Numbered from the stretch's first letter, positions 10,451 to 21,091 are shown. The stretch is 64,000 nt of DNA from Phytophthora colocasiae (GCA_018806915.1 JAGKQI010000095.1:124001-188000), one strand, 5' to 3'. Notes: generated by a model from the sequence alone, not told the origin. Made by a program: numbers and translations.

Positions 10451-10773
10451 AAAGTCTTGCCTTGCTTTAGCAGGATTAACTCGGTGGGAACCCGAAGATG
10501 AGGATGCTCATCAAAAAACCAATGCTTAACGTTCCTAAAGTATGAAATGGCTGTGTTAGACGCCAACTTACCTTTCTTACCTTCATACGTCGCCAGGTAG
10601 TAGCCAAAGCGGTCCATGATGGCCGCAAGGCTCTTGCCGGAGCTGTCACTAACTACACAGGCTTGAATTACATTCATAGACACATTTTCTGCTTTAAGCA
10701 TACGCTCGAAAGCACTGATCCCTGTAGTGCGCGCTTTTTGCGTGTTCGTAGGGATGAGTGCAGAGATACTCAT
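10451..10773 (-). pseudogene. Crypton recombinase, N-terminal fragment
   Basis: Minus-strand frame with a plausible ATG at 10771-10773. An in-frame upstream extension to 10830 starts only with GTG. The fragment is helical and basic (AFERMLK, DRFGYYLATYEGKKGK, SYFRNVKHWF) and fits an N-terminal core-binding (SAM-like) domain of a tyrosine recombinase. It breaks off after LKQGKTLE at 10451. Joining it to the frame beginning at 6815 would give an uninterrupted Crypton recombinase through the catalytic region, which supports a simple inversion. Confidence 0.75.
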
Positions 10774-10933
10774 ACTGGTTCCTGCCTGGCGCTTCTGCTG
10801 TTTCAGAGTGTGGAGGACCACCAGCTCCACAACGTCCTATATTAGGTTTTTGCCTATTTGTAGTAATTATGAGGATATTTGAATAGTGTATACTTGACTA
10901 CATTTCACTATCTGCATATACATGTTGTGTCTC

Positions 10934-10959
10934 GCTTCCGACAAATATTTGTCGGAAGC
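10934..10959. repeat. 26-bp perfect palindrome upstream of the Crypton recombinase
   Basis: The arms GCTTCCGACAAAT and ATTTGTCGGAAGC are perfect complements with no loop. It lies about 160 bases upstream of the recombinase ATG. The same TGTCGGA word recurs near both Crypton ends, so it may be a recombinase or regulator binding site. Role inferred. Confidence 0.8.
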
Positions 10960-11101
10960 TGTCGGAGCTAAAACTTTATCTTTAAGCGGTTTTATTGGAT
11001 GAAAATAGTGAATGGAGACTCCGTGATTGGTCAGAGTGCCATTCATTTCATTCGTTGCACAATCCTACTAAGTTGTCTGTCGGAAAAAATACGATATTCA
11101 T

Positions 11102-11107
11102 CCATAT
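11102..11107. other. Crypton flanking repeat, second copy (CCATAT)
   Basis: Separates the Crypton (to 11101) from the shared block sequence starting AGCTGTGGG. Compare the single CCATAT at 19016-19021. Confidence 0.7.
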
Positions 11108-11208
11108 AGCTGTGGGCAACCGAAAAGACGGTTTACATGATGTCGATTTTTAGCACAGTTATGTGCGTGAAAACGGTTTTACATGCTAAAGATTCTTTTG
11201 CACAGTTA

Positions 11209-12841
11209 CAGACAACGACACAAAAACACGGGCCAAACAGGCCACAGTACAATGCGCTGATTGGGTAATACAGAGTTCAAGGAAAGTATAAAAAATCCAT
11301 TTATTAAACTGTCATTGATTCAACCCTAGGAATAGCTGTCTGGAAGCTACGAATTACTAGCTCGTCCGAAAACTCTTCCCACGCCTTGATTGTATCCTTG
11401 ATAGCTTTAAGACGTTTTTCAGGAGCAGAGAGGCTCTTTGTAGAAGTAAAGCAACCTCTAATCCGTGCTTTTAGTGGTCCCATTACCCCGACGTCCAGTG
11501 GCTGGCAAACAGAAGTGCTTTTGGGGGGTAAAGGGACCACAGTAGCGCAGGACTCTTCCGCGGCAACTCGCACACCTTGCTCGGACACATGGCTCTCAAA
11601 GTTGTCCACAAGAAGCACGGCTGGGCCATCAATTTCATACTTTAGGAGGTTTTATTATAAAATTGCCATCCTGCCGCATCCATCCACCCAGCCTCTTGTA
11701 CCGTGTAAAAGTGTCCTTTTGGAAGAGTACGGATCTCCTTGGTATCAATCGTGCCACCCAATTTTCCTCTCAAAATGAAAAGAATAGGAGTTTTTTCCTA
11801 AAACAATAAATATTATTAAAAATAAAATAGATATACAAAACCAAGTATACAAACCATCAGCTCGTATTGTCAGGACTGCTGTCATACGTCCGCAGTGCTT
11901 CGTGAGGTCTTTGACCTTTGCTGACCCTCTTCTCCCTTTGACGCCCCAGATTCTTACAGGCGGCATGTCGAAATTAATTGCAGTTTCGTCCATATTGTAT
12001 ATTTCGGATGGTGAGTAGGAGCTGTAGACAGACCAAAACTCAATAGCAAAGTCCTGCTTGATCTGTAATAGATCCAAGCACGGTAAACTTTCGTTTCTTG
12101 AGCTTTTTTGTGTCGAAAACCCATAACTTAAAACAGTACATAATGACAATACAGAGCATTTTTAGTATTAATATAATTGTAAATGTACTGAGACAAGTGA
12201 TTTACCGTTTTGCTGTTCTCTGCAGTAGTCTCTCCAGCGCTTTTCGACAGCTCTGTGGTGACGTCTTTCCTTCTTCATATTGTTCTAGCCATTCTTCAAA
12301 GTTCTCTTCTATAAAACCTATCATTATGGACGTAGTAAGCCACTACATAGACATTTACGTTATAAATAATTCAACAATTGTAAAGACTGATAAAACTTAC
12401 CTCTTCGTCTCGGCGAGTGTCCTTCATGAAGGTGACAAGGGCTGGGGTGAACGGAAAGCTTTCCTTGCGCCCCTGCCCTTTTGTCGTCTTAGACAACTTG
12501 TTTCCCATGTACGCCCGGAGTTTGTCACGCGCCCGCCACCACCCGTCCACGGTCCCATGGGGGTACCTGAGCTCGGCGACCGTTGCGGTCAAGCCGATCC
12601 GCTCGATGGATTCCAGCGCCTCCTGCTTCACTTTTACGGTGTAGCTGTGTTTATTCCACCGGCATTTTATACAGTGGTAGGACTGGCCGGTGCCCCGGCG
12701 TTTTAGCTGCTGGCCATCCAATTTTTACATTTTCAAGGTTCGTAATGTATAGTGTTTTTCTAGCAATTGGATTGGTCAAAATAAATGCATTTTCTCGTGT
12801 TCCCGGGTTTTGTGTTGCCCGGGTATTTGTGTCGTTGTCTG
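11209..12841 (-). mobile_element. pogo/Tc1-mariner-type DNA transposon, full length
   Basis: The 1633-bp element starts CAGACAACGACACAAA and ends with its inverted complement TTTGTGTCGTTGTCTG; the inverted repeats stay recognisable for about 24 bases. It is flanked by TA on both sides (11207-11208 and 12842-12843), the target duplication of the Tc1/mariner superfamily. Block B has the unoccupied site, a single TA at 20435-20436 within CACAGTTATGTGCG. The element encodes a DDE-type transposase on the minus strand. Insertion came after, or on only one copy of, the block duplication. Confidence 0.92.
11304..12721 (-). CDS. pogo-like transposase (HTH plus DDE_1), probably spliced
   Basis: Three open segments on the minus strand form one protein. 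12371-12721 is a helix-turn-helix-like DNA-binding part (TVAELRYPHGTVDGWWRARDK). 11745-12149 has the first catalytic Asp in NMDETAINFDMPP. 11304-11618 has the second in LLVDNFESHV and a third acidic site in CQPLDVGVMGPLK. The gaps look like short introns: GTAAGT to an AG near 12330, GTAAATC to TTTTAAG near 12125, and GTTTGT to TTGTTTTAG near 11796. One extra one-base shift near 11645, beside an AAAA run, remains unexplained and may be a real lesion. The start codon is unclear because the first frame opens with TTG after a stop. Stop at 11304-11306. Confidence 0.75.
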
Positions 12842-13135
12842 TATGTGCGTGAAAACAGCTTTACAGTTGGCACCTTTCAAATCCGATCCACATAAATTCT
12901 CGAAGAATTTCTGTTCGTATTTAAGCGGATAGGAATCTAAGTTTGAACTCAAGCCGCGCGAAAAGATTTCGCCCGCGACGTTGGCGTTGGTGAACTCCGC
13001 AATTACTCCCGGTATGCCTCGATTCGAGAATTCAAACGAAAATATTCACCTTTGGGATACCCTCATCACCGTGCCGCTGATGCATGTGTCTGGTGGGACG
13101 TTTCTTCGCAACACGAGTCCGAATACATAATATGT

Positions 13136-13158
13136 AGACCAGTATATTATACTGGTCT
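13136..13158. repeat. 23-bp palindrome inside the CRN-kinase pseudogene
   Basis: AGACCAGTATA and TATACTGGTCT surround a single central base. It sits where the reading frame of the pseudogene changes, and the same palindrome is in block B (20729-20751). It may be a small insertion or deletion footprint. Confidence 0.7.
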
Positions 13159-13884
13159 CTACCGACCCGATTTGTGCTTCTACTTCGGACACCGCAATTT
13201 GTGCGTATTTCGCGGTGAAGGAAAAGCAAGTGGCCTGCTGCAAGTGCCGATTGACGAGTTGCATAAGAAAATAACATGGAAATTTGACGATGTGCCATAC
13301 ATTTTTGGCTGCTGTGGGGTCGACAGTGTGCTTGACAGCCATTCGGAAAGACAAGACGATGGAACGTGGCGTAAAAGCGGAATTCATTGAAGAATACAAT
13401 CTGGATACGAAGCTTGGCCGGCTATCGTTGCTTCTCACCGTGCTCAACATTTCGACTCTTTTCCGGTCAGTTGTCGACCTTGTCAAGCCGCTGGGTATAG
13501 TCCAATACGGCACTATCACAAGAAGCAATGGAGTGCAGATTTCGTTCGCAGAATATGGTGAGATGAAGACGTATCCCTCAACCATACCAAGTGACGCTAT
13601 CATTTGCAACTTGGGAGAAATGGCATGGTAAAATGCAGCAACATTCAGTCCCGAACGTTGTGAAGCTACTGAAGTCAAACATAAAGGAAAGATACGTGGT
13701 GCTGGAGCCGGTTGGTCTACTTTGCCCACCTTAAAATATCCACGAGCTTCTGACTGCTTTGCGTGACGTACTCAAGACACTTGTGAAACTGCACGCAATC
13801 CATCTGATGCATCGAGACTTGCAATGGGATAACGTGCTGAAATACCCAGGCGAAAAGGACAAGTGGTTTATCACGTTTATCATT

Positions 13885-14164
13885 TGTTGAAGTTACCATC
13901 TCTGCAGTGATGACACCTATCTAGGGGTATTAAATTGTGCAGTTCCATACAGAGAAATCGTACCTAACTGGACTGGTTGGTGGAGATTAACTCCCCTCCA
14001 GAACACCAGAATCTCTAATTCATCACTTCTGCTTTTTACAAGCTCCCACACAACTACTTCTTTTACCATCTCCAAGTCACAAGGCTTCTCCATTTATTAA
14101 CTTCGATCCTTCTTTAAGACCTACCTGTCGTACTAATATCTCTGCGCAAATCACAACTTCAACA
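13885..14164. mobile_element. 280-bp solo LTR in the CRN-kinase pseudogene
   Basis: Begins TGTTGAAGTT and ends AACTTCAACA, a perfect 10-bp terminal inverted repeat of TG...CA type. It is flanked by TCATT at 13880-13884 and 14165-14169. Block B has one TCATT at the same codon and no insert. Size, ends and 5-bp duplication fit a solo LTR, probably Ty1/copia-like; the family is an inference. Confidence 0.88.
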
Positions 14165-14421
14165 TCATTGACTTCGACGACGGAGCAGAATCGCCGGGTA
14201 CAAAAACGGATCACTTAAAGACGGAATGGCATGCTCCTGAGATATTGTTGGATTCGCCCCATTCTGACATTTGGAGTGTGGGTTACCTCTTGAAGACATC
14301 AATTGTCCCAGATCTTCCGCCTGAACTTGTGGCAATTAAAGTAGAGTGTTTGCAGGAAGAGCCAACGAAGAGGCCCACGGCAGAATCACTCCTCAACGCA
14401 ATCGAAGCACTGCTTCCCTGA

Positions 14422-14689
14422 TGATGTTTCTTGTTAACATTACGTGTAGCTTTCCACGCGCGGGTTTCTAAGGCGACTGGTTTACAATTGGAATTCATTT
14501 TGGGTTCACAAATCCATGTACGTAGAGATATGTATACATCAGGATCGACAGAGACTTGAGATGCAGGCCCTCCGTGGCCTCCAAAATCTACTACTACCAG
14601 ATGAAGCCTACAAAAAATACAAAGCTTTTATGGATAACGCAATTAATGTCGGATTTATTGCAGAAAGGAGTCTAAATCTCTTCTACCAG
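14422..14689. other. Short shared stretch, no confident gene
   Basis: Lies between the CRN-kinase and DGAT2-like pseudogenes, repeated at 28439-28707. A protein-like plus-strand piece (LRGLQNLLLPDEAYKKYKAF, ~14570-14630) may be a fragment of another gene, but no family is recognised. Confidence 0.3.
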
Positions 14690-15650
14690 ACGAATGACAG
14701 CGTACGCTGACTTGTACAGTACAAGTTGTACTTGTCGAACAGCTTCTGAAGAGCTTCCACGCACTTCTGCATATCTTCTTTGGTTGGCTATTGAATATGC
14801 GGTAGAATCAACGCTACTTCCCCCACAAATGTGATGAAATCTACATCTGAACGAGGCAGGAAGAAACAGTGCGGAAGACCGAAGAAGAGAACTCCAGGTA
14901 TCTTGAATTGATTCAGCTTCAACCGGAGTTTGAGGAAGTAAGTGTAGTAGGCGTATTTTTCACCGAAATTGTAGACCGGATGCACCTTGTACCCGTGCTG
15001 CATGTTTTCCTCTCTCGTACAAAGTCGCTTCTACGAAGCCACCAGGGATCAAGCACACATTTAACCTGAGATCATCACCCAGTGGAAAGTGGACTTACTT
15101 ACAAAGAAACATCAGAAGAGGTTTTCAGCTATGAGCCTGTAAGAACCTCATGGGTTTGGCTTGGCACCCGCGAATGACTTCGTTGCTTGTAGACGTTGAG
15201 TTGCCAGCGCCGGCAAAGTGCAACGGTAGCGCCTGATGGGCCCCATTGAATGCCCAACCGTTGGAGAGTACCCCGTGCGGATGAAAGGCGAACACGGCGT
15301 GGTCGTTGGGTATGGCAAAGGTGAGAGGTCGTTCTCCACAATAGTCTGGCTGGCAATCTTTGGATCACATCTGAATGTTTTTTTTCTTCTCGCGTTCGTC
15401 GAAGACTGGCACATAGAGACGGAAGTACGGGTAGTGCAGGAATGACGATCGAATGAACTTCCTCATGAATGTAGTGAAGGTCGAGTCACAAAGTGGTAAC
15501 TCTCATGAAGCACAATCAAACTGAGGAAAGTCTGGGCGGGAAGTGGAATCGCGTGAGATTTTCCGACTTCCATCCCCTGTTTCACTATATAATAAGGAGG
15601 AGAACGAACATCATCTGCAACTTCCATTTGAAAAGGCACTTTCAAGTACT
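14690..15650 (-). pseudogene. DGAT2-like acyltransferase pseudogene, copy A
   Basis: Diacylglycerol acyltransferase type 2 enzymes make triacylglycerol at the ER membrane. On the minus strand, pieces in different frames appear in family order: an N-terminal hydrophobic segment (AQTFLSLIVLHESYHF, ~15500-15550); MRKFIRSSFLHYPYFRLYVP (~15410-15465); the catalytic HPHG motif (15272-15283) within VFAFHPHGVLSNGW; IPGGFVEATLYERGK (~15015-15055); HGYKVHPVYNFGE (~14955-15000); and a C-terminal PTKEDMQKCVEALQKLFDKY (~14725-14786), separated by an in-frame TAG. Several frameshifts and stops make it non-functional. Some gaps could be introns. Confidence 0.75.
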
Positions 15651-16304
15651 GGCACAGTTCTCTGTGTCTGTTAGCAGTGGATTTAAAGCAGTATCTCTGA
15701 TCGAGCTTGTATCGAGCGGGAAAGGATATTATCGATCATCGACCGGATATTTCCGATGGCCAACTGATAACCAGACAGCTCTGGGCCAAATAGGCAGCAT
15801 TTGTCAACATCTTGAAAAAGGGGGTTACAACGAGACAAACAGCTCCAATTTCATGACCAGAACTGGTTTATATTATCCGATACAACCAACCGTTAACGAC
15901 ACCGGAGATGTTCCCGACATAAAAACAACTTCCATTTGAAGGTGGAAACACGAAGGACAAGGAAGTTGCAGAGGTTGTAGTTGGATTGTTGATTCTATTT
16001 TGCGATGGATCAGTTGATGTTTGGAACATTGAGAGCTGCAACGCGACTCTAGTACGTTTCTAAACCGTTGTAGACTTTTGTGATGTACTGATGACAGTTT
16101 TCAAGTATCGGTATCTAGGAATCGAGAGCTTCATCGAGATCGTCCACCCTCAACGGGAAGAAAGGTTCGTCAGACTCGAATCCGAGACTATTTTATGGTG
16201 TGCTGTCACGGGTCATGTGGATTTAGACACAAGTTGGCAGATTTCGAGCTTTGTTTCAAATTTCGGAAACGAAACTCGCTACGGCATTAGCTGAATCCTA
16301 TCGA
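15651..16304. other. Shared block sequence without a supported gene
   Basis: Repeated at about 29681-30363 in block B with small differences. A 148-codon plus-strand frame at 15493-15939 is conserved in both copies, but it overlaps the DGAT2-like pseudogene and has no recognisable domain. The block homology ends at 16304. Confidence 0.4.
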
Positions 16305-16413
16305 CATGTTGGAATGTGCGCCATACCACAAAAACACGCCTCGATAACGAAGAAACGGACATTTAACTTTGAAAAAATGAAGATAACGACTGTAGTGTGT
16401 TGACGATCTGCGG

Positions 16414-17372
16414 ATTGCTGTTTGGTCCACTGCCACTGATGATTCCTCTCCTATTTCCCCATTGATTTGTTTTCGGATCCCACGTTGTGAGGAATTACAC
16501 TCAATTTGGTGTCAATCTCAACGCGTCGCAAACCGAAAATTCGTGCTGAGAAGAAGGAGATCAGGCTCAAGTTTTGCAAAACAAATGGATCCTCCTCCAC
16601 TCCGTTTCGCTCTGTATTTATTTCAAGATGGTGTGCAACAACTTCTTGTTTATCGCGCTTTTCTTGTCAGTCATCCTCAATGACAGATTATCTGGCTCTT
16701 GGATAATACCAAATAGATTATTTGAATAACGAGTTGGAGATTGCCAACAGCTATTGACACTGTTGGATTATTTTCCTCAGCAGATAAAGGGGAGATAAGA
16801 TCCCCACATTTATCCCTTTTTAACTCGTAAGGATGATCTAACAAAGGGGCGAGAGCTGCCACAACGTCGTGAAGGTCAATTTTCCCGTCGTTGCCAATGT
16901 CAAACGCCTCAAATTGTGACCAAACGGGAATCCTGGCGCATTCGAGCTGATAGTGAAGCTTTCCAGCAGAAAATCGGCGGTGCTGCAAGCCTCTTAGAGG
17001 CTGCAGGGTTTGTGGAGCGTAACAAAAAACACTTCGAATTAAAAGGAGCTCGAAATTCTGAGGGAAAACACGTCGCGAACGCATTCTAGACAGAGTGTCA
17101 TCGTCGGCTCTCTACACATCAAGCTTCAAGAAACGGAAAGCGTTGTAGTACGCTGGTGCAGTGCTACAAAGTCGACGAGAAACTTTGGTTTGTAAACCTT
17201 TAAAACTTTGCAAAAATGTGGTGCTACAAAATACTGGGTCGAATGCAAGTGATGGCACTGAAATGTAACAAGTGGTTGATGTGCTACCTTTCCCACCAAT
17301 TGCAGAAACCTTGACTATGGATAGTCTGGCGGGCTGTAGAAGATAGGAGGAGAAGAAGAGGAAGTGTCTAAA
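16414..17372. repeat. 0.96 kb direct repeat, copy 2 (partner 2104-3062)
   Basis: Second copy of the repeat described at 2104-3062. It lies between the end of block A and the start of block B, so it may mark a duplication junction. Confidence 0.9.
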
Positions 17373-17477
17373 TTCTCTTGAATTCGTTGGCTTCTGGCCT
17401 CCACTTTGTATTGCAGCCATTGCGTTTTGTGTGCGTCTGTGCGCCAACGAGTTCGAAAATCGCCTCAGAGTGTCCAT
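16677..17477 (-). pseudogene. EF-hand protein pseudogene, copy 2 (longer)
   Basis: An ATG at 17475-17477 opens MDTLRRFSNSLAHRRTQ, Arg/Ser-rich like a mitochondrial leader. The frame is closed by a TAG at about 17109-17111 but stays open afterwards in the same frame to 16677, covering the EF-hand loop DIGNDGKIDLHD. A single nonsense codon therefore separates the two halves, unless this is an intron. Copy 1 has the same TAG. The 105 bases upstream of 17372 are not in copy 1. Family unknown. Confidence 0.45.
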
Positions 17478-17489
17478 ACAAAATAACGG

Positions 17490-18829
17490 TCATTCGGGGA
17501 AATCCAAAGTATCGAAGAATTCGTTGGCGTCAGGCGCACATAAAAATACCGTAAAAAAGCATTTGTCAAGTAAATCCGTGGCGTTTTCGCCATAACCCAT
17601 ACGTTCTAGCCGCTCCGTATTGCCTGAATCAAGGGAATTCAACACAACCACAGCTGATGTTAACCTTAAGGTTGGACGCAGTGAACCATCGTACATCATA
17701 TGAGTCCACTCAGTAGGTGGCGGAAGACAACTCGAACGTCGGTGACAGGAGTTAGCAACTTCATTCAGCGCTTTGACTGTTCTCGCAGCCCGACCAACGT
17801 GTCCGCAGTAGTTCCAGACTGGCATAAAAGAATTCCAACCTAGGTAACGCTCCTTCAAAGGGCGAAAATCCTTTAAACCGCTTGGAAACGTATTCACAGA
17901 CTACACCATGGGTAAAGTTTAACTTACGGCTCCTCAATACCAAGCTTTTATCCAGCTTAATTGGCACTTCAGTGGCATGCTGCGAAAACATCAAGATCCG
18001 GGTGTTCGAGCTCGGATTATTGAGAACAGACTTGACGAACGTCCAAAATGTTGTACAATCGTATCGTGGAGGATCGCCGTAGAGCACTTGAGCTTCGTCC
18101 AGGACGAAATAAACTACACAATTAGGAAGTGTCATCGCTGCATGTCCCAGTCAACCCCGCATGCAAAACTTTTTTCAAACGTATTGAACTCGTCCGGCGT
18201 AGAAGCTGAGGCGTTGAAAACAATCTTCTTTTGATCGCTCATACTCTGTTTTTCACCAGAGCTTCGCACATTAACAGCGCAATTGATGTCCTTCCTGTCA
18301 TCCGTGGACTTGGCACCAGTAAGACACGAGTTTCTTCCAGTCGGTTAATGATTTCCGTGGTAAGAATATTCCGGAAGAGCGTTCATGGATCTTCTGGAAT
18401 GATCCCTCTATCACAACACTTGTACATGTACGAGGCGATGTTGCTAACTTGAAGCAGTAACGTTGAACCACGATCCGGAAGCACCACTAGTATGTGAATA
18501 ACGTTGTGTAACGGAAGATCTTGTTCCTCAAGCACTTCCTCCAGTGAATTCTCGTTCCGTAGCGTTTTATCTTCTGCAATTCGAGATTTAATCAGAAGGT
18601 TCTTGCCATTCTTCACAATGCCAGTATAGTCCGCCAACCACAAACCGTTCTCTTTCTTTGCCAGGAAGAGCTGTAACTTGTCGGCAGGCAACTGGAAAAT
18701 CTTCTTCCACCGGATTGATTCTTTCAAGTGACCCACCAACTTGTCCTTTTCAATGTCCACAGTGAACACATTTGTCGGTCCTGGTGTACTTGAATCACTT
18801 CCCACGATGACACAGACGAAAGTCACCAT
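17490..18829 (-). pseudogene. CRN-ATPase pseudogene, copy B (contiguous)
   Basis: ATG at 18827-18829 with LQLFLAK and HILVVLPD as in copy A, the same early TGA (18383-18385), and the Walker B-like VVYFVLDEAQV near 18085-18117. The final frame reaches a stop at 17490. Here the two parts that are split in copy A (6639-6814 and 9348-10450) are joined at 17730/17731, which proves the rearrangement in A. The upstream region repeats the 45-bp tandem (18894-18983) and the initiator-like site (18867-18888). Sequence is near identical to copy A, so duplication followed inactivation. Confidence 0.88.
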
Positions 18830-19024
18830 TTTTCCTCAAGGCAGAAGGTTTAAAAAATGTAGAGAAGGAAATATGTTGAAGAAAATGACATCAATCAGTA
18901 CCACGGAATTTACCGGTAAATGTCTTCATTGGAATATTCTGACATACACGGAATTTAGCGAGAAATGTCTTCATGGGAGTATTCTAGTTCCTCCTGAACA
19001 TCCTGTCGTTACACTCCATATAGC

Positions 19025-20334
19025 TGTGGTGAAGCGAACGGAGATTTTTCCCGGAGAGGCGATATCAGCCACGAAGCCGAAGAGAGCCAGAACAAGCGAC
19101 AGGGGGGACCTGTGATCCCCAGATCTGAGTCGAATCAGGCAAAGGCACGATGGGTCCCACCAGGGAACAGGCGGCAGGGACGCCCGCGGAAGGTCAGGTG
19201 GGGCGGCGTCCGTTGGTGATCCGAGTTCTACCGGAAGGAAGAATGGGGAGACCAAGGGTGCCCTTGCGTGATCGGCAATGGCGGGGTCCCAAGTAAGCAC
19301 GACTTTGGCTCACGATTTACCCCGGCACCCTGGAGTCTTCTGACCGCGTGATCCTGATTCCCCGGCCGGCGACGAGGCGGGATCACGCAGTGATCCTCTC
19401 CCGTTTAAGTACGAGATCAGCTCCGGATCAAGCTCAGCCCCAGGTGCGACGCAGACTCTTCTGATGGCCTGATCCGGATTCTCTGAACGACGACCAAGCG
19501 GGATCAAGTGGCGATCAAGCTTCGGTTAAGTACGAGATCAAGCGGGATCAAGTGGCGATCAAGCTTCGGTTAAGTACGAGATCAAGCTTCGGTTAAGTAC
19601 GGAATCGGCTCAAGATCAGGGTTAGGGGAACCAAGCTAGGGATCAGCTATGTAGCCAGTGTCATGTGATCGTAGGATAGTAAATCAGGATGGGATTAGTA
19701 GGCATAGGAATAACCATAAACAGACTCGAATTTGCCCTGAACCACTCAAGTGTCTTCGCTACGCCTGGAACCGGGAACTACATTGGCCCTACAAGCGTCA
19801 GGAAGGTAAGGATACGTGACCTAGTATAGCGGTTAAGTCTGGATAATATATTGGCCAGCTTTGCCCTATCTAGCGAACTATCCTTCAAGTGCATACATCA
19901 GATCGGAAGGAATTGGTTGTTTATCCCGTCGAATCTCGCCCCCTCAAGACCCCCGCTATCGGAAGCGGAAAACAACGGAAAGGAAGGGACTGAATCCCGA
20001 ACATTGGACTATTGGAAGACCTGGATCAAGAACCAGGCACCCGGATCAAGGCTCGAGAACTCGCCTACGACCGGGATCAAGTACCCCGAGGTGGAGTGAA
20101 GAACTTCCACGCTACCTCAACCCCTGCGTCACCCAAGACATTCTTCTCGTCCCAAGACATCTTCAGAAGTCACCTGGAAGAGCGTAACCCGCCTACCGAC
20201 GGGTACACAAGGTGAACACTACACGCAGCAAGATCACGGATCATCGGGGGACCCCCTCCGTTAGTCGGTGTCTGGGCGCAAGTGGCGATCGCGATCGGCC
20301 TCAACCAGATTTTGGCCAGATCCGCTCCACCACA
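19025..20334. mobile_element. 1.3 kb solo LTR of a Ty3/gypsy-like element
   Basis: Begins TGTGGTG and ends CACCACA, a perfect 7-bp inverted terminus, and is flanked by TAGC (19021-19024 and 20335-20338). Block A has the empty site, CATATAGCTGTGGG at 11103-11116, with one TAGC. No internal coding region was seen, so it is a solo LTR left by LTR-LTR recombination. The family is inferred from the long LTR and 4-bp duplication. Confidence 0.85.
19513..19603. repeat. Tandem GATCAAGCTTCGG repeats inside the solo LTR
   Basis: Three copies of a 24-bp unit starting GATCAAGCTTCGGTTAAG at 19513, 19557 and 19580, with a 20-base spacer between the first two. GATCAAG words continue on both sides. Could be LTR enhancer repeats; inference. 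Confidence 0.75.
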
Positions 20335-20522
20335 TAGCTGTGGGCAACCGAAAAGACGGTTTACATGATGTCGATTTTTAGCACAGTTATGTGCGTGAAA
20401 ACGGTTTTACATGCTAAAGATTCTTTTGCACAGTTATGTGCGTGAAAACAGCTTTACAGTTGGCACCTTTCAAATCCGATCCACATAAATTCTCGAAGAA
20501 TTTCTGTTCGTATTTAAGCGGA

Positions 20523-21091
20523 TAGGAATCTAAGTTTGAACTCAAGCCGCGCGAAAAGATTTCGCCCGCGACGTTGGCGTTGGTGAACTCCGCAATTACT
20601 CCCGGTATGCCTCGATTCGAGAATTCAAACGAAAATATTCACCTTTGGGATACCCTCATCACCGTGCCGCTGATGCATGTGTCTGGTGGGACGTTTCTTC
20701 GCAACACGAGTCCGAATACATAATATGTAGACCAGTATATTATACTGGTCTCTACCGACCCGATTTGTGCTTCTACTTCGGACACCGCAATTTGTGCGTA
20801 TTTCGCGGTGAAGGAAAAGCAAGTGGCCTGCTGCAAGTGCCGATTGACGAGTTGCATAAGAAAATAACATGGAAATTTGACGATGTGCCATACATTTTTG
20901 GCTGCTGTGGGGTCGACAGTGTGCTTGACAGCCATTCGGAAAGACAAGACGATGGAACGTGGCGTAAAAGCGGAATTCATTGAAGAATACAATCTGGGTA
21001 CGAAGCTTGGCCGGCTATCGTTGCTTCTCGCCATGCTCAACCTTTCGACTCTTTTCAGGCCAGTTGTCGACCTTGTCAAGCCGCTGGGTAT
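20523..21091 (+). pseudogene. CRN-kinase pseudogene, copy B, 5' part
   Basis: Matches 12930-13497 of block A with few substitutions and the same frame changes. It is cut at 21091, inside the codons for KPLGIV, by the chromovirus. The other half resumes at 27801 after the 5-bp duplication GGTAT. Confidence 0.8.

Larger units (their letters stand above)
6815..11101. mobile_element. Crypton element, split by a 3.6 kb inversion
   Basis: The element consists of 6815-9155 and 10451-11101, about 3.0 kb in total. The intervening 9162-10450 is CRN sequence brought in by the inversion. Before the inversion the element was flanked by the 6-bp repeat CCATAT, now at 9156-9161 (as ATATGG) and 11102-11107. 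Block B has the uninterrupted site at 19016-19021, one CCATAT. Short direct repeats from site-specific recombination fit Crypton integration. TGTCGGA-type words recur near both ends (9123-9147 and 11074-11084). Confidence 0.75.
12930..14421 (+). pseudogene. CRN-kinase type pseudogene, copy A (interrupted by a solo LTR)
   Basis: Coding pieces in shifting frames form a CRN C-terminal protein-kinase-like domain. They are: HLWDTLITVP and RNTSPNT (~13045-13130); DLCFYFGHRNLCVFRGEGKAS (~13165-13230); VKAEFIEEYNLDTKLGRLSLLL (~13370-13440); and the catalytic loop HLMHRDLQWDNV (~13802-13837). After the 280-bp LTR come DFDDGAESP (~14172-14198) and the C-lobe EWHAPEILLDSPHSDIWSVGYLL (~14224-14292). Lesions include several frameshifts and an in-frame TAA near 13733, the latter shared with block B. 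The CRN N-terminal LFLAK domain is absent. The catalytic loop keeps the Asp and Asn of an RD kinase. Confidence 0.8.

Noticed and set aside
13046..13729. 227-codon minus-strand ORF
   Set aside because: Antisense shadow of the CRN-kinase pseudogene; no conserved features.
15493..15939. 148-codon plus-strand ORF conserved in both blocks
   Set aside because: Conservation follows from the recent duplication; overlaps the DGAT2-like pseudogene and has no domain.
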